Position numbers and translations under genes: made by a program. A model generated the notes under the pieces. It made no database searches, was not told where the DNA came from, and saw nothing but the letters and a program-made list of their open reading frames with translations. From Gemmatimonadota bacterium (GTDB lineage: Bacteria > JAAXHH01): DNA of 64,000 nucleotides. Position 1 is the stretch's first letter, and each line of letters starts with the position of its first letter. Of the stretch, positions 43,743 to 52,389 are shown one piece after another. The stretch is taken from positions 47,549-111,548 of the forward strand of contig JAPPBT010000068.1 in the NCBI GenBank assembly GCA_026702745.1. The letters are read 5' to 3'.

Positions 43743-45170
43743 TTATTCATCATTGTCAACGACGCGGCCGTCTGCGTTTTCAGCCTGGCCGTCCACTGGC
43801 TTCCCGTCCGTCAGGTTACCGTCCGCCGACTTCCCGTCCGCCAGCTTCCCGTCCGCCAGCTTCCCGGCTTCCGGCTTGCCGTCCGTCAGTTTCTGGATCG
43901 ATCCGGGAATGGCATCGACCGGCGGAACCTCCGGGAGTTCCCGCGTGATGGGGACGTTCAAGTCGGAGAAACGTTGGGCGGACGTGGCAACCCGGGTATC
44001 CCATGAACCGACGCTGCGATTGTACCGTTCGATCGCCTGCCGAAGCGAATTGCCGACGTTGACGTAGTGCCCCGCGAACACGGCCAGCCGGTCGTACATC
44101 TCCTTGCCCAGGTCGCTGATCTGCCGGGCGGTCTCCGCGACGCGGATCTGCTGCCAGGACATCTCCACGGCCTTTAGCAGCGCCAGCAGGGCGGGCGGCG
44201 TGACGATGACCACGTTCTTCTCGAGGGCCCGTTCCGTCAGCCCGGGTTCCCGTTCGATGGCGGGGAGAAAGGCGAATTCGGGCAGGACCATCACCACCAT
44301 GTCCGGCGTCGAGGCCAGGACGCTCCAGTACTCCTTTTTGGCCAGGGAGTCCACGTGGCTCTTCACCTGGCTGACATGGCGGTCGATTGCGGCCGACCGG
44401 GTTTCGTCATCATCCGTCTCGAAGGCTTCCATGAGCGCCGTCAGCGACACCTTGGAATCGAGAATCACCGTCCGGTCCTGCGGCAGATGGACGATCACGT
44501 CGGTTCGAATCCGTTCCCCTTCGCTGTCGAAGCTGTCCTGCACCGTGAAATCGATGTCCTTCCGAAGGCCCGAAAGCTCAAGGACCCGCTCAAGCTGGGT
44601 CTCCCCCCACCGGCCGCGCACGTCGGGCCGCTTAAGCGCGTTGGAAAGCGTCTGGGCCTCGCTGGCGAGTTCCCTGTTGGCCTGCATGAGGTTCGATATC
44701 TGAGTTTGAAATTCGCCCGCATTCTTGGCCCGTGCCTTGTCCAGCGACTCGATTTTCTCCGACAGGGGCTTGACCAGTTTCTCGACGGCTTCCTGGCGCG
44801 CTTTCAGCGTTTCCTCGGCGTTTGCCTTGAACGATTCCTGCTGCGACTTAAGGACTTCCGACGACAGGGCCTTGAAGGTGTCCTTGAACCGCTTCTCCAC
44901 CTCGTCCCGTTCGCCGAGGCGTTCCTCCGCGTTGGAGAGTTTCTGAAGCAGGCCGGCCCGTTCGACTTCCAGCTTCCGGACTTCCTCCAGTGCATTCCGC
45001 GCTTCGGCCAGTTGCTCGCGCACCGCGCCCAGTTCGGTCTCCATGGCCGCCTTCTCGCCGCTGAGCGCATTGACCCGGCTGCTGTTCTTAAAGCTCCAGA
45101 CCAGCACGCCGGCCGCCAGCGCCAGGCAGGCCAGGAGCGCGATGAGCAATATGATCGTCAGTGTGTCCAT
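43743..45170 (-). CDS. rmuC: DNA recombination protein RmuC
   Basis: 475 residues: one N-terminal membrane helix (LTIILLIALLACLALAAGVL), a long coiled coil (about 35-150) and the RmuC nuclease-like domain (RGRWGETQLERVLELSGL, RTDVIVHLPQDRTVILDSKV, VVMVLPEFAFLPAIE, IVTPPALLALLKAVEMSW). RmuC limits recombination at inverted repeats. The C-terminal 50 residues are a degenerate DGK/ADGK repeat from 15-bp units, not part of the family. Confidence 0.93.
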   Translation of the reverse strand: MDTLTIILLIALLACLALAAGVLVWSFKNSSRVNALSGEKAAMETELGAVREQLAEARNALEEVRKLEVERAGLLQKLSNAEERLGERDEVEKRFKDTFKALSSEVLKSQQESFKANAEETLKARQEAVEKLVKPLSEKIESLDKARAKNAGEFQTQISNLMQANRELASEAQTLSNALKRPDVRGRWGETQLERVLELSGLRKDIDFTVQDSFDSEGERIRTDVIVHLPQDRTVILDSKVSLTALMEAFETDDDETRSAAIDRHVSQVKSHVDSLAKKEYWSVLASTPDMVVMVLPEFAFLPAIEREPGLTERALEKNVVIVTPPALLALLKAVEMSWQQIRVAETARQISDLGKEMYDRLAVFAGHYVNVGNSLRQAIERYNRSVGSWDTRVATSAQRFSDLNVPITRELPEVPPVDAIPGSIQKLTDGKPEAGKLADGKLADGKSADGNLTDGKPVDGQAENADGRVVDNDE

Positions 45171-45234
45171 GTGGGTTAATAAGGCACTAAGGAAGTGCCG
45201 TAGTCAAGCGGTCAGCATGGTCAGCATAGTCCGG

Positions 45235-45942
45235 CTACCGCGGTTCCGCCATCCATTCGGCCGAGACCCTGGCCAGCTCCTCCATGACGGGTTCGTCTGT
45301 ATTCCGACGCTTCAGTACCTTGAATCCATGATCCGCGGTATCCACGACGTGCAGCGTCGCGGTTGGCAGGTCGTCCGCGACCGGCTGCAGAAGATCCAGG
45401 TCCGCCATCGAATCCCGCTGGCCGGACAGGAACAACATGGGCGCCTCGATCGCCTTCAGGTGTTCGGCGCGCTCCGCGTTCTTCTTGCTCGCGTGGAGTG
45501 GAAAGGCGTAAAACACGATGCCCCGCAGCCCTTCGACCGGTTCATGGGCACACGCCATTGACACCATGCGACCGCTCATGGAATGCCCGCCGGCGAACAC
45601 CGGCAGCCCGTCGGCGTTTTCCTTCGCCGTCTCGATGGCCGCCCGCACCGTGGCCAGGCGCACCTTCTCGCCGTCCATCCCCCCGCCGCCCTTTTCGGAA
45701 TAGGGATAGTTGAATCGCAAGGTGGCGACGCCGACATCATTCAGCGCGTCGCTAAGTTCCTCCATGAACCGATGGCGCATATTCGTGCCCGATCCGTGTC
45801 CGAGTACCAGCAGGGCATGTGCAGCGGCCTGGTCGTCGGAGCCGCCTGAGCCGTCCGGGCCAGCCGGCCTCGCCAGTATGGCCGAAACCTCGCCTTTCTC
45901 TTCAGTCGCAGTGAACTTCATTTCTCTCGTATCGACGGACAT
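45235..45942 (-). CDS. Alpha/beta hydrolase (dienelactone hydrolase-like)
   Basis: 235-residue soluble hydrolase. Strand-loop LLVLGHGSGTNMRH forms the oxyanion region, FAGGHSMSGRMVSMAC gives the nucleophile Ser, FLSGQRDSMADLDLL the acid, and DTADHGFKVL the His. The set matches small alpha/beta hydrolases of the KANL3/Tex30-like family. Substrate unknown. Flanked by RmuC and SixA genes on the same strand with gaps above 60 nt. Confidence 0.85.
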   Translation of the reverse strand: MSVDTREMKFTATEEKGEVSAILARPAGPDGSGGSDDQAAAHALLVLGHGSGTNMRHRFMEELSDALNDVGVATLRFNYPYSEKGGGGMDGEKVRLATVRAAIETAKENADGLPVFAGGHSMSGRMVSMACAHEPVEGLRGIVFYAFPLHASKKNAERAEHLKAIEAPMLFLSGQRDSMADLDLLQPVADDLPTATLHVVDTADHGFKVLKRRNTDEPVMEELARVSAEWMAEPR

Positions 45943-46050
45943 TCAACCCTCCAGCATTCCTCGTTTAGCTTCCTCCGGAATTCCTCATATATCTCCCTGC
46001 GGACCGTCCACGTAAAATAACCTTCTACTGCGTTGTGCTACTGCGATGCG

Positions 46051-46548
46051 CTACCGCGCCACGCGCTTCGGATAATCGTACAGCACTTCGTCGCCGGGCA
46101 CCTCTCCCACGGTGGACCAAGTGTCAGCCTGGAACCGCAGGTGCAGCACGGCGCAGGTGGGCATATTGAAAATCTCTCTCGGGCCGATGTGATTCGCAAG
46201 ATCCGTCAACCCGGGATTGTGCCCGAACAGCATCAGGCTATCCACCGAATCATCCGTGCCCCGGATCACTTGAAGCAGTTCGGCAACGCCCGCGTGAAAG
46301 AGGCGCTTCTCCTCCGCGATGCGCTCTCGGGGGTATCCGAGTTTCCCGGCTATGGTCCTCGCCGTGTCCAGTGCCCGGTCCGCGGAACTCGAAACGATCA
46401 GGTCCGGATCGTACCCACTCGCTGCCAGCCGCTCCCCCATCTCCGGCGCGTCCCGCTTCCCGCGCTTGTTCAGCGGCCGGTCATGATCGCTTAGGGTAGG
46501 GTCCTTCCAGCTCGACTTGGCGTGCCGTACCAGGATGAGTTCTTTCAA
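46051..46548 (-). CDS. sixA: SixA-type histidine phosphatase
   Basis: 165 residues with the phosphohistidine motif LILVRHAKSSW at the start, LNKRGKRDAPEMGERL, SSSADRALDTARTIAG and LMLFGHNPGLTDLAN (second His). SixA dephosphorylates phosphohistidine on HPt or phosphotransferase proteins. No ATG fits; the TTG at 46548 is right before KELILVRHAK and has GGGAG 9 nt upstream. It lies 40 nt downstream of the nitrilase stop. Confidence 0.88.
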   Translation of the reverse strand: MKELILVRHAKSSWKDPTLSDHDRPLNKRGKRDAPEMGERLAASGYDPDLIVSSSADRALDTARTIAGKLGYPRERIAEEKRLFHAGVAELLQVIRGTDDSVDSLMLFGHNPGLTDLANHIGPREIFNMPTCAVLHLRFQADTWSTVGEVPGDEVLYDYPKRVAR

Positions 46549-46588
46549 CTGGAAGCGCTCCCATGGACGAGTTCCTTCGAACGACGAC

Positions 46589-47452
46589 TCACGCCACCGA
46601 TCGCCGGTCCGCCCTGGTCTTCGCGGGCAGGCTGAACGGTCGGTCGTGGCGGAGACTCGGCACGCGGCCGCGCGCGCTGGCGACGCTGCCCAGGTCCACC
46701 GTTGAGACGATGACGCCCACGTCTTCGCCGCCGTCGGCCAGGACCTCGCCCCACGGGGAGATGATGAGCGAATGACCGTACACTTCGCCGCCGCCCGGTA
46801 TCGAACCCGCGGCACAGGGCGCCACCACCACGGCGCCGTTCTCGATGGCCCGGGCGCGGTTCAGCACGTGCCAGTGGGCCTGTCCCGTCGTCTTCGTGAA
46901 CGCCGCCGGCACGGCGAGGATCTCGGCGCCGGCCTGGGCCAGCGTGCGGTAGAGCTGGGGAAAGCGCAGGTCGTAACAGGTGGTCATGCCGAGCCGGCCC
47001 CAGGGCGTGTCCGTCACCACGGCCGTCTCGCCGGGGGAAACGACATCCGATTCCCGGTACTGCTCGTCACGGGAGAGGTCCACGTCGAAGAGGTGGATCT
47101 TGTCGTAGCGCGCGCGGATCTCTCCCTGGTCGTCCACCAGGAAACCGCGATTGATGAGCCGGCCGTCGAGCCCGTCCACCGCCACGGAGCCGATGAGCGT
47201 CCACACGCCGGCGTTCCGCGCGAAATCCCGCAGGGACGCGACCACGGGATGGTCCGCTTCCGGCGCCGAAGGCGGACAGATCATACCGTTGTCGGTCCTC
47301 AGGCCGCCGCAGAACTCGGGCAGGCACACCAACTCGGCGCCTTTCGCCACTGCGTCGCCCGCCAGGTGGCCGGCGACCTCGATGGCCTCTTCGAAGGTCG
47401 CCGTGGCCGGCGTCTGGACACAACCGATGCGTATTACGTTGCTTGAACTCAT
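46589..47452 (-). CDS. Nitrilase-superfamily amidohydrolase (omega-amidase/deaminated-glutathione amidase-like)
   Basis: 287 residues. Catalytic triad: Glu in LVCLPEFCGG, Lys in YDKIHLFDVDL, Cys in GMTTCYDLRFPQLYR. HVLNRARAIENGAVVVAP and HSLIISPWGEVLAD are typical of Nit1/Nit2-like members that deamidate dicarboxylate monoamides. The ATG at 47452 is preceded by AGGAG; longer in-frame starts are not. Next to sixA, with 40 nt between. Confidence 0.92.
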   Translation of the reverse strand: MSSSNVIRIGCVQTPATATFEEAIEVAGHLAGDAVAKGAELVCLPEFCGGLRTDNGMICPPSAPEADHPVVASLRDFARNAGVWTLIGSVAVDGLDGRLINRGFLVDDQGEIRARYDKIHLFDVDLSRDEQYRESDVVSPGETAVVTDTPWGRLGMTTCYDLRFPQLYRTLAQAGAEILAVPAAFTKTTGQAHWHVLNRARAIENGAVVVAPCAAGSIPGGGEVYGHSLIISPWGEVLADGGEDVGVIVSTVDLGSVASARGRVPSLRHDRPFSLPAKTRADRRSVA

Positions 47453-47544
47453 GGCTTGCTCTCCTGTGATTGCGTAATGCTGATCTGCGAATCCTGACTT
47501 ACTGATGCGGCCAGGGCACTCATGCATTCAGAATGCCCAGGCCA

Positions 47545-50046
47545 CTAATGCGGTATCCCCAGCTGGTGCATCCTGCGGTGAATCGCCTCCCGGGCTTCGA
47601 CAAAGGGCCGCTCCAGGTAGGCGAGATGGTCTTCCTCGCCGTGATGATGCGTGGCCGTGCCGGGCTCGTGCCGCACTGCGGTCCGGCAGATGTACTGCAG
47701 GTCGCCGTCGATGAGGGTGAGCATGTACTGGGCGGCGTCCCGGTCGAACATCCACCACTCGCCCCCGCAGGCGATGTAGATCGGCGAGGTGTGGGCGAAG
47801 ATCCCCCGTCCCCAGCCGTCGTGATGGGGCACGCTGCTATAATCCGGCCCCGCGCATCTCGCGGCCAGCCAGGTGTGCCCGTCCACCTTCACGTGGGCCT
47901 TCAGCTCCAGGCGGCGCGTTCCGTTGCGGTCCTCCGTGGAGGCCACGACGCGTCCGCCCTGGACGATTTCCAGCGTGTGGATCGGGAAGATGCTCTCCGA
48001 CCAGGCCTGGACCTCCACCGTGCCCGGACCCGACACCTGCACCGTGTCGCCCACCTGGTGCCCGTCCACGGAGAGGTGGATGATGGGACCGCCGCTGTGG
48101 AAGGTGCGCCCCTGCGAGACGGCGTTGCACCAGTTGTCGTAGGTGAAGTCCTGGTCGGGCATGTAGGCGTAGGTGCGGTACAGGCCGACGGGCACGTCGC
48201 TGCTCATCTTGTCCGTGCCGCCCACCAGCGGCAGCTTGTACCCGCAGTTGAGATAGCGGTAATATTCGATGTGGTTGAAGGGTTGGTGGCGCAGCATCTC
48301 CACGCCGTCCACGCGGCCCGTGGCGATGAGCGCCGCGGGTTCGCCGTTCGGGTTCGGAAGATGGGGGATGATGACCGAGCCGCCCTGCGCGTGGCACTGG
48401 TCCGCCCAGTCGCTCATGGTGATCTCGAGGGTGCCGCCCAGCTCCGCCTCGCCCGGACCGTCGGTGCACCAGGGCATCACCGGTTCCTTCAGGCCCCAGA
48501 GGATGAGGTGGCCCAGGAAGTGCTGTCGGTTCTCCTGGCCCACGTAGACGATGTTGTTCCCGTCCTGCGAGACGCTCGGCCGGCCCGTGAAATCCTCCGT
48601 GTTCGTGAACAGATTGCCCCACTGCGAGGGCAGCAGGTTCACGATGTTCAGGTCCTCCCCCTGGGACTCGGTGTGGCTGCCCTGCGTCGAGAGGAAGTGG
48701 ACGTGCGAATCCCCGCTGTACCAGCCTTGCGCGTTCATGTTCACCCAGCGCTTCAGGCGAAGGGTCAGGTCCTGCTGGCCCGGTTCGATCTTCACCCGGG
48801 TCCGCAGCGGCTCGTACTCGAACCCCCGCGCCACGTCCACGATGACCTCGCCGCGGGGCAGCCACCCCTGGCACTTCCCGTCGATGTAGGCGTAGGTGAT
48901 CTGTCCCAGCCGGAGATCCCCGCCGATGTCGATGTGCCAGGTGTCCAGGTTGGAGTTGACCTGGTTGTGGTGGCCGTAGGGCTGGTAGGGGATGCCTTCG
49001 GGCGAGCGGAAATGGACGCGACAGGGGACCGGCCTTCCCGTGTCGTCATCGAGGACGTTGACGTTTACCCAGTTCCGGCCCCGGTCCAGAAGCTCCACGC
49101 GCATGCGCGGCGTCTCGACCACCTTCTTCTGCTCGACGTCCCCCCATTTGACCTCGCCGACGGTTTCCTCGCCCTGCTTCACCGACACCGTCGCGGACGG
49201 GATGGCCGCCACTTCGAAGTAGGCCGGGCTCGACTTCGGGTTCTGCGCCTCGCCCCAGCCGGCGAAATCGTCGCCGACGAAGTCATCGGCCGATGCCTCG
49301 GGCAAGGGATGGACGTAGGAGGCGACACCCCGGTCCACGTCCACGCGCAGGTCGAAGGGCTTTTCGGCGTCCTCGGGATCGGTCAGCGTAAGGCGTGCCT
49401 CGCGTTTCCCCTGGCGAACGAAAGGATGCTCGTTGGCCTGCGAAACCGTCAGTCCGGCGATGATGAAAGGCGGCCCGGCCGGGATGACCTCCAACGATAC
49501 GATCTCGCGGTCGGGATGGGGGTTCCGCCAGGCCCAGAGGTAGTATCCCCGGGAATAGTCGCCCGTGACTTCCGTCTGGCGCTTGCCCGAGTTGCCCCAG
49601 TTGTCCCCCGCGTAACGCCGCATCTTCACCGGGCCCCGATCCGTGAGGGCGATAAAAGGCTTGCCCCCCAGGGAGATATGGCCGATCTCAAAACGCTCGC
49701 GGATGGGCACGCGGATCTCCTCGCCGCTCTCCTTGCCGCCCTCCTTGCCGCCCTTCAGCCGGAACACGTATTCCGCCACGGGGATCCCCAGCGGACCGCC
49801 CTCCATCAGGTCGGATTTCAGCAGGCGATGGGCCAGGATCAGGCCCGTAGCCCGGCTGTTGACGGGAATGGTCACTCCGCCGGAGGCCTTATCGAATGCG
49901 ATGAAGCAGTTCGCGGGATCGTCGTTTACCCGGAAGGGCAGGCCGCGGCACAGTTGTTCGCCGATGGGCGTGTTGGGCTTCTCATCCAGGACGTCGAGAC
50001 CGGCGTTACACAGTGCGGACAGGTCGAGGGTCAGGTAGTCTGGCAT
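47545..50046 (-). CDS. CehA/McbA-type metallohydrolase (PHP fold)
   Basis: 833 residues, no signal peptide. The N-terminal half (to about 460) is beta-rich and contains a carboxypeptidase-regulatory-like stretch (GRPVPCRVHFRSPEGIPY, GEVIVDVARGFEYEPL). The PHP-type domain begins GWYSGDSHVHFLSTQG (metal His pair) and continues with VIIPHLPNPNGEP, EMLRHQPF and LPLVGGTDKMSS; the C-terminus is another beta domain. The family includes the carbaryl hydrolase CehA, but most members act on unknown phosphoesters or esters. Confidence 0.85.
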   Translation of the reverse strand: MPDYLTLDLSALCNAGLDVLDEKPNTPIGEQLCRGLPFRVNDDPANCFIAFDKASGGVTIPVNSRATGLILAHRLLKSDLMEGGPLGIPVAEYVFRLKGGKEGGKESGEEIRVPIRERFEIGHISLGGKPFIALTDRGPVKMRRYAGDNWGNSGKRQTEVTGDYSRGYYLWAWRNPHPDREIVSLEVIPAGPPFIIAGLTVSQANEHPFVRQGKREARLTLTDPEDAEKPFDLRVDVDRGVASYVHPLPEASADDFVGDDFAGWGEAQNPKSSPAYFEVAAIPSATVSVKQGEETVGEVKWGDVEQKKVVETPRMRVELLDRGRNWVNVNVLDDDTGRPVPCRVHFRSPEGIPYQPYGHHNQVNSNLDTWHIDIGGDLRLGQITYAYIDGKCQGWLPRGEVIVDVARGFEYEPLRTRVKIEPGQQDLTLRLKRWVNMNAQGWYSGDSHVHFLSTQGSHTESQGEDLNIVNLLPSQWGNLFTNTEDFTGRPSVSQDGNNIVYVGQENRQHFLGHLILWGLKEPVMPWCTDGPGEAELGGTLEITMSDWADQCHAQGGSVIIPHLPNPNGEPAALIATGRVDGVEMLRHQPFNHIEYYRYLNCGYKLPLVGGTDKMSSDVPVGLYRTYAYMPDQDFTYDNWCNAVSQGRTFHSGGPIIHLSVDGHQVGDTVQVSGPGTVEVQAWSESIFPIHTLEIVQGGRVVASTEDRNGTRRLELKAHVKVDGHTWLAARCAGPDYSSVPHHDGWGRGIFAHTSPIYIACGGEWWMFDRDAAQYMLTLIDGDLQYICRTAVRHEPGTATHHHGEEDHLAYLERPFVEAREAIHRRMHQLGIPH

Positions 50047-50106
50047 GTGGGCGCCTCATTCCGAATGGAACTTATGGTGATGCAAGCGGCGTTTTGAAGC
50101 GTGTTT

Positions 50107-50157
50107 TTGTACAAATTTCAAATTGAACTTGAAAATTGTACAGAAGTCCGATATTTT
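50107..50157 (+). promoter_or_regulatory. Inverted repeat and promoter upstream of the second DUF4143 gene
   Basis: TTGTACAAATTTCAA (50107-50121) and TTGAAAATTGTACAG (50129-50143) are complementary at 13 of 15 positions around a 7-bp centre. The right arm supplies the -35 TTGAAA (50129-50134), followed by 17 bp and TATTTT (50152-50157). Repression by a dimer bound here, or a hairpin, would control the gene starting at 50200. Confidence 0.7.
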
Positions 50158-50199
50158 GATCTCATGCGAAGGTATTAAACAAGAACCGGGACTGTTGCC

Positions 50200-51369
50200 A
50201 TGATTTCAAGACAAATCGCCGGAGAACTGACCGCAACCGCGGCGGAATTTCCCGTGGTGACCATCATCGGGCCGCGTCAGGCGGGCAAAACCACGCTGGC
50301 AAGGATGCATTTCCCCGGGCACGCCTACGCGAACCTGGAAGCGCCCGATGCGCGCCAGCTTGCCATGGGCGATCCGCACGCCTTCTTCTCCCAGTTTCCG
50401 CCACCCGTCATCGTCGACGAGATCCAACGCGTACCCGAACTGCTGTCCGTCATCCAGGTCCTTGCCGACAGCAGCCGGGAACGCGGGCAGTTCATTCTCA
50501 CGGGCAGCCACCAGTTGCGCCTGCAGGAAGCGGTCTCCCAATCCCTGGCCGGCCGAACCGCCCTCCTGCGCCTGCTGCCCCTGTCGATTTCGGAACTCGA
50601 AGCCGCCGGCATCCGCTGCACGCGGGACGAGTACATACACCAGGGATTCATGCCGAGGCTGTACGACGAAAACGTCGATCCGACCCGACTCTACCGCAGC
50701 TACTGTCAAACTTACATCGAGCGCGACATCAGGCAAATGATAAACATCCGAAGGCTGACGGATTTCGAACACTTCATGCGCCTGTTGGCCGGCCGCGTCG
50801 GCCAGGTACTGAACCTCCACGCGCTGGCCGGCGACCTGGGCGTGTCGAGCACCACGCTGAAGGAATGGCTATCGGTATTGGAAGCGTCGCACGCCGTCTT
50901 CAGGTTGAATCCCTATTTCGAGAACTTCGGCAAGCGCATCATCAAATCGCCGAAAATCTATTTCACCGATGTCGGACTGGCTTCCTACCTGCTCGGTATC
51001 GAATCTCCGGAACAGGCGGCCCGGGACCCGCTGATCGGCAATCTCTTCGAGAACATGGTCGTCATCGAAGCCTTGAAATACAGACTCAACGCGGGGAAAG
51101 AACCCGAACTCTACTTCTACCGCGACAACCGGGGCGATGAAGTCGACCTGCTGTTCAGGCGGAATCGGGAGTTGATCCCGATTGAGATCAAGTCGGCCAT
51201 GACCTTCAATATGGAATTCGTTAAAGGGATCACGCGATTCCGTAAATTCGCGCCCGCCGCGCGGAAGGGATACGTCGTCTACGCGGGCGACCTAACCCCG
51301 GACCTGCCCGATGCCCGCGTGGTTCGTTTTACGGAGGTGGATACCATTTTTAAGGACTCCGCGTCATGA
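50200..51369 (+). CDS. AAA ATPase with DUF4143 and PD-(D/E)XK-like C-terminus (second of two)
   Basis: 389 residues: Walker A GPRQAGKTTLARM, Walker B VIVDEIQRVPE, FILTGSHQLRLQEAVSQSLA, DUF4143 helices (YIERDIRQMINIRRLTDF, LAGDLGVSSTTLKEWLSVLE), then DEVDLLFRRNRELIPIEIKS as the nuclease-like end. It is only distantly similar to the copy at 42-43 kb, so not a recent duplicate. Like that copy it is solitary, AT-flanked and preceded by an inverted repeat overlapping its promoter. Confidence 0.9.
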   Translation: MISRQIAGELTATAAEFPVVTIIGPRQAGKTTLARMHFPGHAYANLEAPDARQLAMGDPHAFFSQFPPPVIVDEIQRVPELLSVIQVLADSSRERGQFILTGSHQLRLQEAVSQSLAGRTALLRLLPLSISELEAAGIRCTRDEYIHQGFMPRLYDENVDPTRLYRSYCQTYIERDIRQMINIRRLTDFEHFMRLLAGRVGQVLNLHALAGDLGVSSTTLKEWLSVLEASHAVFRLNPYFENFGKRIIKSPKIYFTDVGLASYLLGIESPEQAARDPLIGNLFENMVVIEALKYRLNAGKEPELYFYRDNRGDEVDLLFRRNRELIPIEIKSAMTFNMEFVKGITRFRKFAPAARKGYVVYAGDLTPDLPDARVVRFTEVDTIFKDSAS

Positions 51370-51482
51370 CTACACATGGGATCACACCTCCCATTGATCC
51401 TTGATGTATCGTTAAGGGGGTCTTATAATACACTTTTGTAAAGTCATTCGAATAATGGCAGCAGTTTCAGACGGTCGGATAA

Positions 51483-51554
51483 CCGCGACTTTTGATAGTC
51501 TGTTTACCGCCGCTTTCGTTGTTCGAAAAACCGCGACTTTCGATGATCCGTTCG
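51483..51554. repeat. Three 24-bp imperfect tandem repeats upstream of the cupin gene
   Basis: Units starting CCGCGAC, CCGCCGC and CCGCGAC at 51483, 51507 and 51531 share CCGC..CTTT.G at the same positions. They end about 38 bp before the cupin ATG. The remaining 51370-51482 is AT-rich and otherwise featureless. Possible operator array or remnant coding sequence. Confidence 0.6.
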
Positions 51555-51591
51555 CTTAACGCAACGCCACGCAAATCCGAAAGGAACTCCG

Positions 51592-51948
51592 ATGGCCCAC
51601 CACAAAGCCTTGATGAAGGGCGGCTTCCTCCTGCCCACGTGCGAGAAGCACTTCCACGACCATGACGAGACCTGGCTGATACTGAAAGGGAGCGGGACGG
51701 GATTCTGGATCGATCACGACTGCAACCGGGAGGATTTCGCCCTGGAAGCAGGCGACGTCTGGATGATCCCCGCGGGATTCGAACACGGTTGCGCCGGGAC
51801 GAACAGCGAAGATTTCACAATCAGTGTGTTCGACGGGACGAAGCCGCCCGGATGCCACGATCACGCCCATTACTACATCGAAAACGAAGGGTACATTCCC
51901 TCGCTGGAACTGGTCAAGACGCCGACGGACCGATACGAATCGGCTTAG
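51592..51948 (+). CDS. Small cupin-domain protein
   Basis: 118-residue single cupin barrel. Motif 1 is KHFHDHDETWLILKGSGTG (two His and a Glu as metal ligands), motif 2 EDFALEAGDVWMIPAGFEHG (last His ligand). AAAGGA precedes the ATG. Probably metal-binding enzyme or sensor for a small acid or sugar. Stands upstream of the hypothetical, epimerase and esterase genes on the same strand. Confidence 0.87.
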   Translation: MAHHKALMKGGFLLPTCEKHFHDHDETWLILKGSGTGFWIDHDCNREDFALEAGDVWMIPAGFEHGCAGTNSEDFTISVFDGTKPPGCHDHAHYYIENEGYIPSLELVKTPTDRYESA

Positions 51949-52060
51949 GTGGGCGAAGCGGTCCGGGTGCGCTGCCGCCGTATAACGCAAGCTGCCGCCG
52001 CATAACACCCTTTTTACATTCAGCACACGTATTCAAGAAACATCGACAAGGATCATCTAC

Positions 52061-52387
52061 ATGGATTCCAGGGACGACTGGGAGCGCGCCGAACACGACT
52101 ACGTGCAGTGCCTGAAGCGGCTCGAGGCCGCCAGGGCCGATCTCGATGCGGCGCGCAAAGCGCTGCTGGACCTCACCCCGGAGGAGGGACGCAGCGGCAG
52201 GCTGCTCAACGTCCGCTACCGGAAGAACCGGGGCGCCGTGGACTGGAGGGCGGCGCTGCACGCGGTCCTGGAATCGGACGAAGTGGCCCTCGACGAAATC
52301 GGCGACAAGTACCGCAAACCGGAATCGGGCGCCTGGTACGTCCGGCTGAACAGACTGGCGGTGAACGCGCAGCGCCCGGGCGGGTAA
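52061..52387 (+). CDS. Hypothetical 108-residue helical protein
   Basis: Not recognised. The N-terminal half is an amphipathic helix rich in Glu/Arg/Ala (WERAEHDYVQCLKRLEAARA), likely coiled coil; then RSGRLLNVRYRKNRGAVDWR and a basic C-terminus. AAGGAT lies upstream of the ATG, and its stop is 2 nt before the epimerase ATG, so the two are probably translated together. Confidence 0.65.
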   Translation: MDSRDDWERAEHDYVQCLKRLEAARADLDAARKALLDLTPEEGRSGRLLNVRYRKNRGAVDWRAALHAVLESDEVALDEIGDKYRKPESGAWYVRLNRLAVNAQRPGG

Positions 52388-52389
52388 CC

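Noticed and set aside
47533..50097. 854-codon plus-strand frame opposite the CehA-like gene
   Set aside because: Antisense shadow; the minus strand has a coherent metallohydrolase.
51455..51559. 34-codon plus-strand ORF across the 24-bp repeats
   Set aside because: No Shine-Dalgarno sequence; open frame follows from the repeat length being a multiple of three.
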